DNA from: Dyadobacter bucti | Lineage (GTDB): Bacteria; Bacteroidota; Bacteroidia; Cytophagales; Spirosomataceae | Length of the DNA: 64,000 nucleotides | Reading direction: 5' to 3' | Assembly (NCBI RefSeq): GCF_005869225.1 | Contig: NZ_SWFP01000001.1 | Location: 620,001-684,000 of the forward strand | In this document: positions 8,402 to 18,083 of the stretch, in pieces | Numbering within the stretch: position 1 is the first letter of the stretch | Layout of the letters: each line of letters opens with the position of its first letter | Position numbers and translations under genes: made by a program | Notes under the pieces: model-generated | The model's database searches: none | What the model was told of the DNA's origin: nothing | The model's input: the letters and a program-made list of their open reading frames with translations, nothing else

Positions 8402-9829
8402 ATGCAAAAAGAGTGTATTTCGGTTTTTGATATTTTCAAGATCGGTATCGGGCCTTCCAGCTCCCATACCCTCGGCCCGTGGCGGGCAGCCGAACAATTC
8501 CTGAAAGCCCTCGCAAAAGCCGCCCCGCTCGCATCTATGGATTCCGTACAGGTTCATTTATACGGATCGCTTGCCAAAACCGGCAAGGGTCACGGGACGG
8601 ATATTGCTGTGATTCTGGGATTAAGCGGGCACGATCCCGTTACTATCGACTGTACCAGAATTGATGGGTTTCTGCACGAAATTGCCTCGACAAACAAAAT
8701 GCTGCTGCAGGGAAGGGAAGAAATTGCATTTGACCCCAAAACGGACGTAACATTCCACATGGCAGAGTCCCTGCCATTTCACCCCAACGGCCTCACTTTT
8801 GTTGCCCTTGCAGGAACCGAGACATTCAGCGAAACATACTATTCTATCGGCGGCGGGTTTATTATACAGGAAAATTCCGCCGACAACAATTCCGCCGAAA
8901 ATACCTTTCAGCTGCCCTACCCTGCCGACTCGGCCTCTGATATTTTAAAATGGCATCAGCAGACCGGGATGTCCATCTGGGAAATTGTGCTGGAAAATGA
9001 AAAAGCGTGGCGGGATAAAAATGACGTCCGTGCCAATCTGATACATATCTGGCATGTCATGCGCGAAAGTATTTTCCTGGGCTGCCAGACCAAAGGAACG
9101 CTCCCCGGCGGCCTGCATGTGAAACGCCGGGCCGCGGAACTGAACCAAAAACTTTTACAGGGCCTCGATTGTGCGGATTATGACCGCTGGCTTGAACTGG
9201 TCCGGGCCAGTGGCGACGGCTTCAAATATACCCTCGACTGGGTAAGCTGCTTTGCATTGGCCGTGAATGAACAAAATGCATCTTTCAGCCGCGTCGTGAC
9301 AGCTCCGACCAATGGAGCGGCCGGTGTTATTCCGGCTGTACTTCAGTATTACGTTGCGTTTTGCAATGGGCAGGAAGAAGACATTTTCCGGTTTCTTTTA
9401 ACTGCCGGGGAAATCGGGAGCATCTTTAAAAAAGGGGCCACGATTTCCGCAGCCATGGGCGGGTGCCAGGCAGAAATCGGTGTATCGTCGGCTATGGCAG
9501 CAGCCGGGCTGACGCAGGTATATGGGGGCTCGGTGGAGCAATGCCTGATGGCAGCGGAAATCGCCATGGAACATCACCTGGGCATGACTTGCGATCCGGT
9601 CGGTGGGCTGGTGCAGATCCCCTGCATCGAACGCAACACCATGGGCGCGATTAAGGCAATTACGGCTTCCCAACTTGCCCTTCAGAGCAACCCCGGAAAT
9701 GCCAAAGTGTCGCTCGATAACGTCGTCCTGACCATGTGGCAAACTGCCCTCGACATGAATAACCGTTACAAAGAGACCTCCGAAGGCGGACTCGCACTGA
9801 ATATTCCGATCAGTCTGAGCGAATGCTGA
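8402..9829 (+). CDS. sdaA: L-serine ammonia-lyase (iron-sulfur L-serine dehydratase), single chain
   Basis: The enzyme converts L-serine to pyruvate and ammonia with a [4Fe-4S] cluster. It is 475 aa, so alpha and beta parts are fused. The N-terminal beta part has [12 protein letters not shown] (residues 15-26). The C-terminal part has GGCQAEIG and [18 protein letters not shown], which supply cluster cysteines. I chose the ATG at 8402; an in-frame ATG at 8354 would add 16 hydrophobic residues not expected in the family. A strong hairpin lies directly after the stop. Confidence 0.93.
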   Translation: MQKECISVFDIFKIGIGPSSSHTLGPWRAAEQFLKALAKAAPLASMDSVQVHLYGSLAKTGKGHGTDIAVILGLSGHDPVTIDCTRIDGFLHEIASTNKMLLQGREEIAFDPKTDVTFHMAESLPFHPNGLTFVALAGTETFSETYYSIGGGFIIQENSADNNSAENTFQLPYPADSASDILKWHQQTGMSIWEIVLENEKAWRDKNDVRANLIHIWHVMRESIFLGCQTKGTLPGGLHVKRRAAELNQKLLQGLDCADYDRWLELVRASGDGFKYTLDWVSCFALAVNEQNASFSRVVTAPTNGAAGVIPAVLQYYVAFCNGQEEDIFRFLLTAGEIGSIFKKGATISAAMGGCQAEIGVSSAMAAAGLTQVYGGSVEQCLMAAEIAMEHHLGMTCDPVGGLVQIPCIERNTMGAIKAITASQLALQSNPGNAKVSLDNVVLTMWQTALDMNNRYKETSEGGLALNIPISLSEC

Positions 9830-9887
9830 ACAGGCCCGGCATACATCAGCAATGCAAATCCGGGCCTGTACTTTCACTATTTTTTTT
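9830..9887. terminator. Bidirectional terminator-like hairpin between convergent genes
   Basis: ACAGGCCCGG (9830-9839) and CCGGGCCTGT (9860-9869) form a perfect 10-bp stem with a 20-nt loop. On the plus strand it is followed, after ten bases, by a run of eight T (9880-9887), which lies inside the last codons of the convergent nucleoside hydrolase gene. It most likely ends sdaA transcription. On the minus strand no T-tract follows. Confidence 0.75.
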
Positions 9888-10863
9888 GATGCATCATCAG
9901 ATTTTCAATGGTTTCGGTGATCTCCTCCACCGGTCTTTTGAAGGTCATGTAAGCATGCGGGCCTTCGGGATCGTCGCGCCACGCATTGTTTCCGCCTTCC
10001 GGAACATAATGTCCCCGCTGCAAGCCAAAATAAGGTTCAGCGCCTTTTACTGCGATCAGTACGGCTGTCTGGTCCCAGCTCATTCTGCCCAGGCTGTCTC
10101 CTTTTGAAAACGACATCGCTTTCGCATAAACATCCTTTACAGGTGAGTTCAGTGCAGCGTTATGGATCACCCGCTGACCTGTTACAACCTTCATACCAAT
10201 TTCAAAACCGCTGAAAATGACTTCGGTAGGCCATTGTGTAAATACTTTTTCCGACGCCACAGAATCTACGAAAACATTGTATTCCCGCCCTTTGGGAAAA
10301 CGGCCGGCCATGGAAACCAGCCGCTTTACTTTTTGTGTAACCAGTTCCTTGCCCGAAAGCTTGGAGTTACTGTCCGCCGGCGATTCCAGCAAAGCAGCCA
10401 TGTTTGTCAGAAACCCCACCGTCACGATCGTAACGCTGGTATCAGGCTGGGCCGACAATATTTTCCGGTATGTTTCCACGGCATCCGGCGCATCAGCTGA
10501 AGATTTGATCGTATGCGGATACTTTTCTGCAATCAGCTCCGGCCAGCCCTGGCTTGCCTTGGCATAGGGAACGCCTTCGCCTTTTGGCGCGCCGGTCGGC
10601 AGGTCGGGGCGGCCAAAGTAGGTATTGAGGATGTTGATGGCGGGCACCACCAGTTCATGCGAATTACTGGCTATCACCGCCAGCGGAACAACCTGCCCAC
10701 TATCGGCCAGCGCGTGCAGCACCGCCATCGCACCCACGTCGTCATAGTCGGGCCCGATGTCGGTATCCAGAATAACCGCGGGCAGCCTCTCCTTGTTTTC
10801 CTCAGGCGAAGAACAGGCGGTGACCAATAGTGCAAATGCTAAAACAAGCGGAAGATTTCTCAT
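9877..10863 (-). CDS. Nucleoside hydrolase-like lipoprotein
   Basis: The family cleaves the N-glycosidic bond of nucleosides to ribose plus base. The lipobox LLVTAC (Cys17) suggests membrane anchoring on the periplasmic side or outside. The calcium/ribose-binding motif DTDIGPDYDD is at residues 33-42, with the usual IVTVGFLTNMA and D-containing C-terminal segments after it. The length is 328 aa, normal for the family. It is the last gene of the run ribokinase, permease, SusC, SusD, hydrolase, which fits release of ribose from captured nucleosides. Confidence 0.88.
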   Translation of the reverse strand: MRNLPLVLAFALLVTACSSPEENKERLPAVILDTDIGPDYDDVGAMAVLHALADSGQVVPLAVIASNSHELVVPAINILNTYFGRPDLPTGAPKGEGVPYAKASQGWPELIAEKYPHTIKSSADAPDAVETYRKILSAQPDTSVTIVTVGFLTNMAALLESPADSNSKLSGKELVTQKVKRLVSMAGRFPKGREYNVFVDSVASEKVFTQWPTEVIFSGFEIGMKVVTGQRVIHNAALNSPVKDVYAKAMSFSKGDSLGRMSWDQTAVLIAVKGAEPYFGLQRGHYVPEGGNNAWRDDPEGPHAYMTFKRPVEEITETIENLMMHQKK

Positions 10864-10913
10864 AATGGATGATTAAAGGTTATTTGATAATACGATAAAA
10901 AGTACCGGATGCA

Positions 10914-12650
10914 TTAGTTCCAGCCATTGTTTTGTTTGTAAATGCTATTGCTGCGTTGTATCTGCTGCTCGGGAACGGGCAGGTATTCGTCCCGGCCCTT
11001 GGTGAAATTGGCAGCTGACAAATGTGGCACGCGCGTTTTCTCGGTTACAAAATAATTGTTCATGGTTTCGGCAGCTATCCCCCATCTTACCAGATCAAAA
11101 AAACGGATACCTTCCAACGCAAATTCCAGCCTTCTTTCCCATCTGAGCGCGGTGGTTGCATTGGCTTTGTTCCAGACAATGTTCTCGCCCGGCTTGTACA
11201 CATCCATACTGTAATTGGACATGAATTTCCCGTTTGCGTTTTTGAGCAGGTTTGTCGAGTTTTTTGCCCTGGCCCTGATCTGGTTGATCAGCGGCAGCGC
11301 CTCGTCAATCCTCCCCACTTCTATCAGCGCTTCGGCTTTCCATAATATCACATCGCTGAACCGGATGATGCTACTGTTTTTCGAGCTGGCCGGATAGGCG
11401 TAAGTTTGGGCGGTTGTCAGGCAGGGGCAGCCCAGTTGCTGCACTTCTTTCATGGCCGAGTAAGGCCCGTAAGTACCTGGTTCACGGGTAAATGTAGCGG
11501 CACGATAGATCACATTCTGCTGGTATTTATACGGATGTGACGGAATCCCTACCGAATGGTCGAGTCTCGGATCGATGGTATTTTTGATAAAATCAACTGA
11601 ATCTTTCATCGATACGGTATTAAAATCATTGAACAGCGGCAAGCCTTTGTCCGAAGTCCTGAACGAATTGACCAGGTTTTGGGTCGGGCGGTGGAATGAG
11701 CAACAGCCGTAGCCGGGGTACATCGGATAGTTCAAAGCGGTCGACATATCGATCCGGCCGATGGGGGTACCGTCGTCCTTGGATCTTTGCACGGCAAAAA
11801 CAGACTCTGACCCATTGTCATAGTTCCACAGGAAATTTTTACCTATATCGTCAAAGAGCGAGAATTCTCCCGAATTGATCACCTCCGTGGTCAGTGAAAT
11901 AACCTCATTCATGTATTCCTGATTGACCGAAGTCACGCTGTTCTGGTTATCCTGCATATATGCCTGGTACAAGCGGGTTTTGGCAAGATAAGCCTTCGCG
12001 ACAGTCTGGTTGGGCCGGCCGGCATCTGTTCTGGGCGCAGGTAAATTGTCTGCCGCAAACCTGAAATCGTCGGCTATTTTTTGCCAGAGATCATTATCGC
12101 TCAGTTCGTCATTGGAGAGTTTTTCAATGTCGTCGGCTTCCAGCCCGTCCGTCACGTAGGCTATTTTTTTAAACAGGATTTTCAGCAAAAAATGGTAATG
12201 TGCCCGCAAGAACCTCATTTCGGCTAGACGTCTGGTTTTATCTTTGAAACTGGCCTCATCCAGTACATTCAAGACCTTGATCGCCGCATTGGCCCGCTGA
12301 ACTCCGATATACAGTCTTGTCCAGATCCGGTTTCCTTTGTCCATGTCCGCCCGGACCGTGGAAAAGATCTCATACTGATGGTATTCTCCCTGATCGGCCG
12401 CGCCCAGCCCGCCTTTGTACGCATCGCCGGAACGCACATTTCCATAGGGCCACATACTGGTATACGGTTCGTGCCAGTGGTCGTTTCCGAGGGTTGCATA
12501 GGCCGCAACCGCCAGTTTTTCAGCGCCGACCGCATTCTGAAGATCTTCCTCATTGGCCACTCCCCGCGGAAGAACGTCCAGGAAACTGTTGCAGCTTGCA
12601 CAAAACAGCGCAGCCGCCAGTACTAGTTTATATGATAAGAACTTATTCAT
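10914..12650 (-). CDS. susD: SusD-family nutrient-binding lipoprotein (ribose/nucleoside locus)
   Basis: This 578-aa SusD/RagB-type outer-membrane lipoprotein forms the lid of the SusC transporter. Its signal peptide has a lipobox ending at Cys (ALFCASC, about residue 20), then FLDVLPRG. TPR-like repeats and the typical ending LEFALEGIRFFDLVRWG and YLPVPEQQIQRS are present. It starts 29 bp after the SusC stop. The ligand is inferred from neighbours as ribose, nucleosides or ribose-containing molecules. Confidence 0.92.
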   Translation of the reverse strand: MNKFLSYKLVLAAALFCASCNSFLDVLPRGVANEEDLQNAVGAEKLAVAAYATLGNDHWHEPYTSMWPYGNVRSGDAYKGGLGAADQGEYHQYEIFSTVRADMDKGNRIWTRLYIGVQRANAAIKVLNVLDEASFKDKTRRLAEMRFLRAHYHFLLKILFKKIAYVTDGLEADDIEKLSNDELSDNDLWQKIADDFRFAADNLPAPRTDAGRPNQTVAKAYLAKTRLYQAYMQDNQNSVTSVNQEYMNEVISLTTEVINSGEFSLFDDIGKNFLWNYDNGSESVFAVQRSKDDGTPIGRIDMSTALNYPMYPGYGCCSFHRPTQNLVNSFRTSDKGLPLFNDFNTVSMKDSVDFIKNTIDPRLDHSVGIPSHPYKYQQNVIYRAATFTREPGTYGPYSAMKEVQQLGCPCLTTAQTYAYPASSKNSSIIRFSDVILWKAEALIEVGRIDEALPLINQIRARAKNSTNLLKNANGKFMSNYSMDVYKPGENIVWNKANATTALRWERRLEFALEGIRFFDLVRWGIAAETMNNYFVTEKTRVPHLSAANFTKGRDEYLPVPEQQIQRSNSIYKQNNGWN

Positions 12651-12679
12651 TGCTTGCAGAATTGATGGATTGCTATGTG

Positions 12680-15600
12680 TTACAGATTGATGCTCAGGCC
12701 CAAAGTGATGTTTCTCGGCCTTGGAAAACCATTCCCCGGATTTTCAGGATCCTCGGAAGTAAACGAGGAATGTTTGAACGTAAGCAGATTGTCGGCCGTC
12801 ACATAAAGCCTGCTGCTTCTGATGTGCTTGATATCCGGCAAATTATAGCCCAGACTGATCTGTCTCAATTTCATGTAAGCGCCGTTTTCGATAAAATATG
12901 TGGAAAGCCGCCCTTCATTGTTATTGTCGACCAAGGTAACGGCGGGGATTGTTGAGCCGGGATTATCCGGCGACCAGGCATCCAGTGTCCGTTTTCCGTA
13001 GTTGATACCTGCCCATAAGGATGAGAAATCGGTACGTCTTTTGAATACGTTATTCACTTCCCTGCCGAACACGCCCTGGAAAAAGGCCGTAAAATCGAAA
13101 TTCTTATAACTCAGGTTCAGGTTGATACCATATTCATACCTCGGTGTCGATATGCCCAGGTATCGCTGGTCGAGGGTATTGATGGTGCCGTCATCGTTCA
13201 GGTCTTTGTATTTCAGCCGCCCGATACCTTTTCCTGGCTGGATGGCGTGCTGGTCCACTTCCTCCTGATTTTTAAATATACCGTCCGTAACGTACCCGAA
13301 AATAGAGTTCATAGACCTTCCCAGAATGTTCTGCTCCACATTGCCCGGGTACAAGTTCAGCACCACCTTCGGCAGCTCCGTGATCTTGTCGCGGTAATGT
13401 CCCAGATTTCCTGTGACCGAATAATTCAGCTTTGAGATCGCATCCTGGTAGCCCAGCAGGATTTCGAACCCCTTTGTTTGCATGGAAGCGCCGTTCACAT
13501 ACCTGTTCCCGCCTTCGCCAATGGCCGCAAGATAGAGCGGGGATATGAGGATATCCTTTGTATTTTTTACAAACAGATCCAAAGACCCTGTGAGTTTATT
13601 GGCGAAAAAGCCCAGGTCAATCCCTGCGTTCATCTGCCCGCTCTGCTCCCATTTCAGGTTATTGTTGCCGGTCTGCGACTTTCTGAAACCTGAAAGCAGC
13701 GAACCGGAATCGGCCCCGTAAATATCGTATGCAGTACCATTGTCGGAATTGAATGCAATCGCCGATTCGCCATAGTGCGTCATATAGGTGGTAAACCGGG
13801 CGGTATTGGAAATCTCCTGGTTCCCGGTAATACCCCACGATCCCCGCAGTTTCAGTTCGGAAATGGGTGTTGCCGCGTTTTTCAGGAAATCCTCCTGGTC
13901 GATGCGCCAGCCCGCGGACAGGGACGGGAAGAAACCGAACCTGTTGTTTTCCCCGAACCGCGACGAGCCATCATATCTTCCGGTGGCAGAGAAGAGATAT
14001 TTGTCCGCATAGGCGTAATTGACTTTACCAAAATAAGACAGCAAACTATATCCCGAACTGGAACCTGAAACAATGTGCCGCCCGCTGCCGGCGTCTTCAG
14101 TAAAGTAATCGAATGTTTCCAGCGCGAAGTTTTCCCGGTAGCTCGAACTTTGGCGGTAGTTGTTCTTGATCGCCTCGGTCCCCACCAACACGGTAGTATT
14201 GTGTTTGCCTTTCGTAAGATTGTAATCCACCGTCGCATTCAGTACCCAGTTGAAATTTTCAGAGTTCAGGTTCCGAACGGAATTCATTAAACGTTTCTTG
14301 ATGCCGGTATCAAAAATCCTTTCAATATCCCGGTCAAGTCCTTTCTGCCAGTCGATACCGAAGGTGGATTTGAAGTTCAGATTTTTGGCCAGCGAAATAT
14401 CGGCGTAAACATTCCCAAACACATTGACATTGTTCCGCTGGTCCCAGTTATTGATATCCAGGACCATATAAGGGTTTTCATCGTCTGTAAACGCCCCGGT
14501 TATCGGGCCCGAATAGTTGCCGTCGTCCGTCAGAACCGGCAGGATCGGGCGCACACTCAATGCCCTTTCCAAAGGCAGCAAACCGCTGAACCCATTATCC
14601 ATCACATTGGAAACAGAAAGATTTTGTCCAATTCTTACTTTCTTGTCAAAAAAGTCCTGCCGCGTGTTGATCCTGGTACTATACCTTTTGTTGTTCTTGG
14701 CATGCAGCACATATTTATCGTCGTAAAACCGGAATGATATCACAGAACCTGTGTTTTTGCCACTGGCCGACAGAGACAGGTTATGCTCCTGGATAAAGCC
14801 CGTCCGGCTGATCGCCTTGAACCAGTCGGTATTCGCGGACTTCACGCCTGGGATCAGGTATTCCGGAATATTTATTTTATTTAAAACCGCCTTCCCACTG
14901 GCGTCGCGCGACCAGTCGTAGTCAATGAAGGGGATATTGTCCGGGTTTCCGCCGTCGTTGATCGTGGCCTGCCAGTGTACCCTCGCCCGCTCCATGGTAT
15001 TCAGCATTTTGGGCATGCTGATGTATCTGGAGTGTGTAAAAGCAGACGAATAGTTGATCTGAAAACCTTCCGATTTGGCTTGTTTGGTGGTAACGATGAT
15101 CACACCATTGGAAGCCCGCGAACCATAGATCGCCGCAGACGCCCCGTCCTTCAATACCTGTATGGATTCTATATCATTGGAATTCAATATATTAAAAGCG
15201 CTGGATTTGGTGGGCACGCCGTCGATGATATAGAGCGGATCGTTGTTGTTCAGCGTGCTCACGCCCCGTATCCTGACCGTCGCGCCGCCCGCGGGATTAC
15301 CGTCTGTCTGAATGGAAACGCCGGGAACCTGTCCCTGCAATGCTTTGATAGGGTTCGGGTTTGGGCTGTTTTTCAGCATTTTGGTATTGACAATGGAAAC
15401 TGCGCCGGTGAGGTCCACTTTCCGCTGCGTGCCATAGCCTGTAACAACCACTTCCTCCAGTGAAGCGTTTTCGATCATCATCCTGAAATTGAGCACAGAT
15501 GATTTGCCGACCGTTAACTCCTGCGTCAGGTAACCGACATAAGTTACCTGGATCACTGCGTTTTCGGAAGCTACCGGCAAAGTATATTTCCCGTTTGCAT

Positions 15601-15763
15601 CGGTCACCGCGCCGTTGATGCCGCCGGTTTCCCTGACGGTGGCGCCCACCAGCGGTTCATTGCTGGCCTGATCCATAACAGCGCCTGTTATGGTAATCTG
15701 TGCTTGCGTATGCTGTATGACCATGCAACAGCATACGATTGAAAATAGAATTTTCAGTCTCAT
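12680..15763 (-). CDS. susC: SusC-family TonB-dependent transporter (ribose/nucleoside locus)
   Basis: This 1027-aa outer-membrane beta-barrel has a signal peptide to QAQ (residue 22), a carboxypeptidase-regulatory-like domain (about 24-100), a TonB-dependent plug beginning VVVTGYGTQRK with DLTGAVS, and the C-terminal barrel ending ITLGLSINL. It works with the following SusD and with TonB for energised import. It lacks an STN domain, so it is probably not controlled through an anti-sigma factor. It starts 135 bp after the permease stop; that gap shows no hairpin or promoter that I can support. Confidence 0.94.
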   Translation of the reverse strand: MRLKILFSIVCCCMVIQHTQAQITITGAVMDQASNEPLVGATVRETGGINGAVTDANGKYTLPVASENAVIQVTYVGYLTQELTVGKSSVLNFRMMIENASLEEVVVTGYGTQRKVDLTGAVSIVNTKMLKNSPNPNPIKALQGQVPGVSIQTDGNPAGGATVRIRGVSTLNNNDPLYIIDGVPTKSSAFNILNSNDIESIQVLKDGASAAIYGSRASNGVIIVTTKQAKSEGFQINYSSAFTHSRYISMPKMLNTMERARVHWQATINDGGNPDNIPFIDYDWSRDASGKAVLNKINIPEYLIPGVKSANTDWFKAISRTGFIQEHNLSLSASGKNTGSVISFRFYDDKYVLHAKNNKRYSTRINTRQDFFDKKVRIGQNLSVSNVMDNGFSGLLPLERALSVRPILPVLTDDGNYSGPITGAFTDDENPYMVLDINNWDQRNNVNVFGNVYADISLAKNLNFKSTFGIDWQKGLDRDIERIFDTGIKKRLMNSVRNLNSENFNWVLNATVDYNLTKGKHNTTVLVGTEAIKNNYRQSSSYRENFALETFDYFTEDAGSGRHIVSGSSSGYSLLSYFGKVNYAYADKYLFSATGRYDGSSRFGENNRFGFFPSLSAGWRIDQEDFLKNAATPISELKLRGSWGITGNQEISNTARFTTYMTHYGESAIAFNSDNGTAYDIYGADSGSLLSGFRKSQTGNNNLKWEQSGQMNAGIDLGFFANKLTGSLDLFVKNTKDILISPLYLAAIGEGGNRYVNGASMQTKGFEILLGYQDAISKLNYSVTGNLGHYRDKITELPKVVLNLYPGNVEQNILGRSMNSIFGYVTDGIFKNQEEVDQHAIQPGKGIGRLKYKDLNDDGTINTLDQRYLGISTPRYEYGINLNLSYKNFDFTAFFQGVFGREVNNVFKRRTDFSSLWAGINYGKRTLDAWSPDNPGSTIPAVTLVDNNNEGRLSTYFIENGAYMKLRQISLGYNLPDIKHIRSSRLYVTADNLLTFKHSSFTSEDPENPGNGFPRPRNITLGLSINL

Positions 15764-15898
15764 ATCATGCGTTAAGGTTTAATTGGGTTTAAGATTTTTT
15801 CAAAGGATTTGCGTTACATACAGGCAACAGCGAACCAGGCGGTGCCAGGTGCGGCAACGTCGGTATAGTGTGTGCGAAATACGGTATGCGGGAACCTG

Positions 15899-16903
15899 TC
15901 AGTTTCCCGAAGCGATGATCAGCCCCAGGCCTGCCACGAACAGAGCCAGCATGGATTTGATCAGGAGCGAAATGGTTTTATCCCCGCCTTTGAATTCCTT
16001 CCAGATCACCACGCCCCACAACGCCGCCACGAGGGTAGCGCCCTGTCCAAGCCCGTAAGAAATGGCCGGCCCCGCCTTTCCGGCCGCGATCAGGTTGAAG
16101 AGGTTGCCCAAACCCCAGATAGCTCCCCCCAGTATGCCGATACTATGCGTGCCAAAGCTACCCTGGAAATATGCCCTGTAACTGGTAGGCGTTCCTTCCA
16201 GCGGCTTGTACATGAGATAGCTGATAAACAGTATATTACTGACCAGAATACCGGCTGCAAAAATGACAAACGCCGTGTAAGGTGTCATTTTTCCCACAGC
16301 CGGTGAGATGAAATTGTCCAGGTCCATGGCGGACGCTACAAAAGAGTAGAATGTCGACATCAGGATCCCCGCAACGATGGAAACGATCACCCATTTGGTC
16401 ACATTCTTTTTCTTTACATTTCCCGCATAGCGCTTGTAGGCGGTGGCGTTCAGTACAATCGCGATGGTGACCAGAAGTACACCAGAAAAAAGCAGGAAAG
16501 GATCGCCTTTGCTGAGCATCAGATAATTGATCAGTACTCCGATGATGAGCGCAATGCCGATCCCGATCGGAAACGCCACAGCCATTCCGGCGGCTTCTAT
16601 GGCGGCTGTCAGTAATATATTGGCCAGGTTGAACACCACGCCGCCGATCAGCGCGCTGATGATATTATCGGGATCTGCCTGCAAAAGATCATCAATAAAG
16701 GCTCTCCCCGATTCGCCGGTACTGCCCATGGTAAGCGCGCCCAGCAACGCGAGCAGAAAGATCCCGACGGCATAATCCCAGTAAAAAAGCTCGAACCGCC
16801 ATCGGTCCTGTACGATCTTCTGGGTATTCGCCCAGGATCCCCAGCATAGCATGGTCACGACGCAGAACATCACGGCCATCGGGTAACTTTCGACAATAAA
16901 CAT
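15899..16903 (-). CDS. Inner-membrane sugar permease of the GRP/RhaT (DMT-related) type, likely ribose
   Basis: This 334-aa protein has about ten hydrophobic segments over its whole length. It resembles GRP-family sugar and ribose uptake proteins (RbsU/GlcU) and ureide-permease-like transporters: WGSWANTQK near the N-terminus and GGAIWGLGNLFNLIAAG near the C-terminus. Its position between ribokinase (21 bp upstream) and SusC points to ribose or nucleoside import across the inner membrane. A RhaT-like rhamnose role is less likely because no rhamnose genes are nearby. Confidence 0.8.
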   Translation of the reverse strand: MFIVESYPMAVMFCVVTMLCWGSWANTQKIVQDRWRFELFYWDYAVGIFLLALLGALTMGSTGESGRAFIDDLLQADPDNIISALIGGVVFNLANILLTAAIEAAGMAVAFPIGIGIALIIGVLINYLMLSKGDPFLLFSGVLLVTIAIVLNATAYKRYAGNVKKKNVTKWVIVSIVAGILMSTFYSFVASAMDLDNFISPAVGKMTPYTAFVIFAAGILVSNILFISYLMYKPLEGTPTSYRAYFQGSFGTHSIGILGGAIWGLGNLFNLIAAGKAGPAISYGLGQGATLVAALWGVVIWKEFKGGDKTISLLIKSMLALFVAGLGLIIASGN

Positions 16904-16924
16904 AGTTAAGGGTTTGGTTTAGTT

Positions 16925-17860
16925 TTAAAGGTTCGTGAGCGGATTGATGTTGTTGAGCAACGGCAGCTGGTCTACTTCTTTTCGCAGCGGAATGGAGCTT
17001 TGCGCGCCCATGCGGGTTACGCTGATCGCCGCCACTTTGCAGGCAAATGATACTGCTTCGTCCAGGGCCATACCTTCGGATAAACCCACGGCAAGCGCCC
17101 CATTGAAACAGTCACCTGCCGCGGTGGTGTCCACTGCGGTCACAGCGGGTGCAGGGATAACTTTGCGGATATTTTCGGTGTATAAAAAAGCGCCCTTGCT
17201 GCCCAGCGTGATGATCACATTCCTGCATCCTTTCGCCACTAAAATGGACGAAGCCTGCTCGGCAGTTTCATCGTTTACAACCCGGATCCCGGTCAGCAGC
17301 TCGGCCTCTGTTTCGTTGGGGGTGATCAGGTAAAGGCATTGCAGGACATCGTCCGGCAGGTACTGCGCCGGTGCCGGATTCAATATGACCTTTACATTTT
17401 TTTCAAATGCGGTTTTAATGCTGAAGATGACCGTTTCCAATGGTATCTCCAGTTGTATCAAAAGAATATCGCTGGGTGTCAGATCTTCGAATGCCAGGAT
17501 AACCTCGCTCGGCTTTAAAGAACTGTTCGCGCCCGGCGCTACCGAAATACAGTTTTCGCCGTCATGGTCTACATTGATCAGCGCCACACCGGAAGGCAGG
17601 AGCGCATCGGTAACAATAAAATCCGTTCCGATCTTTTCTCTTTTAAACTGCTGCAATGCCTGTTTGCCAAAAAGGTCGTTGCCCACTTTGCATATAAAAT
17701 TCACCTTCCCGCCTAGCCTGGACGCGCTCAAAGCCTGATTAGCTCCCTTTCCGCCCGGGTTCATCAGGAAATTTCCGCCCATTACTGTTTCCCCCGGCAT
17801 GGGCAGCTTATGCGACTTCACCACCATATCTGTATTGGAACTTCCCACTACGTAAATCAT
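16925..17860 (-). CDS. rbsK: Ribokinase
   Basis: It phosphorylates D-ribose to ribose 5-phosphate in the cytoplasm. It is 311 aa, the usual length. PfkB signatures are NPGGKGANQALSASRLGG (residues 35-52) and DTTAAGDCFNGAL (244-256, catalytic Asp250). NPAPAQ and TPNETEAELLTG are also typical of ribokinase. It is the first gene of the minus-strand run, and the permease begins 21 bp after its stop. A promoter candidate lies about 65-95 bp upstream. Confidence 0.93.
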   Translation of the reverse strand: MIYVVGSSNTDMVVKSHKLPMPGETVMGGNFLMNPGGKGANQALSASRLGGKVNFICKVGNDLFGKQALQQFKREKIGTDFIVTDALLPSGVALINVDHDGENCISVAPGANSSLKPSEVILAFEDLTPSDILLIQLEIPLETVIFSIKTAFEKNVKVILNPAPAQYLPDDVLQCLYLITPNETEAELLTGIRVVNDETAEQASSILVAKGCRNVIITLGSKGAFLYTENIRKVIPAPAVTAVDTTAAGDCFNGALAVGLSEGMALDEAVSFACKVAAISVTRMGAQSSIPLRKEVDQLPLLNNINPLTNL

Positions 17861-17923
17861 ACTATCCGATATATCGCTTGATTGATTATTGAAAAATGCT
17901 GAGTGTTTCTAAACCCTATGATC

Positions 17924-17954
17924 CAAAACTATCTCTAAATAATATCATTTTAAA
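17924..17954 (-). promoter_or_regulatory. Candidate promoter of the ribokinase-led operon
   Basis: On the minus strand, TAGTTTTG (17924-17931) matches the Bacteroidota -7 consensus TAnnTTTG. A TTTA (17951-17954), one base off the -33 TTTG, lies 19 bp upstream of it. The distance to the rbsK start leaves a leader of about 55 bases. Confidence 0.5.
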
Positions 17955-17975
17955 TCCACAAATTGTTCATTTCAG

Positions 17976-18083
17976 TCAATGCTATAAAAGCATTAAAATG
18001 ACTTAAAATCCCTCCATAGCAGTATTTTATCAAAAAATGCCTCTTTTTTATCAATAAAAATCAATACTTCCATTCAATGCTAT
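17976..18083. promoter_or_regulatory. Inverted and direct repeats in the divergent rbsK / 507-aa gene region
   Basis: AATGCT (17978-17983) and AGCATT (17989-17994) form an inverted repeat with a 5-bp spacer. The 10-mer TCAATGCTAT occurs at 17976-17985 and again at 18074-18083, where it overlaps the start codon of the 507-aa gene. The copies are 98 bp apart in an AT-rich stretch. They could be regulator sites acting on both genes. Confidence 0.4.
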
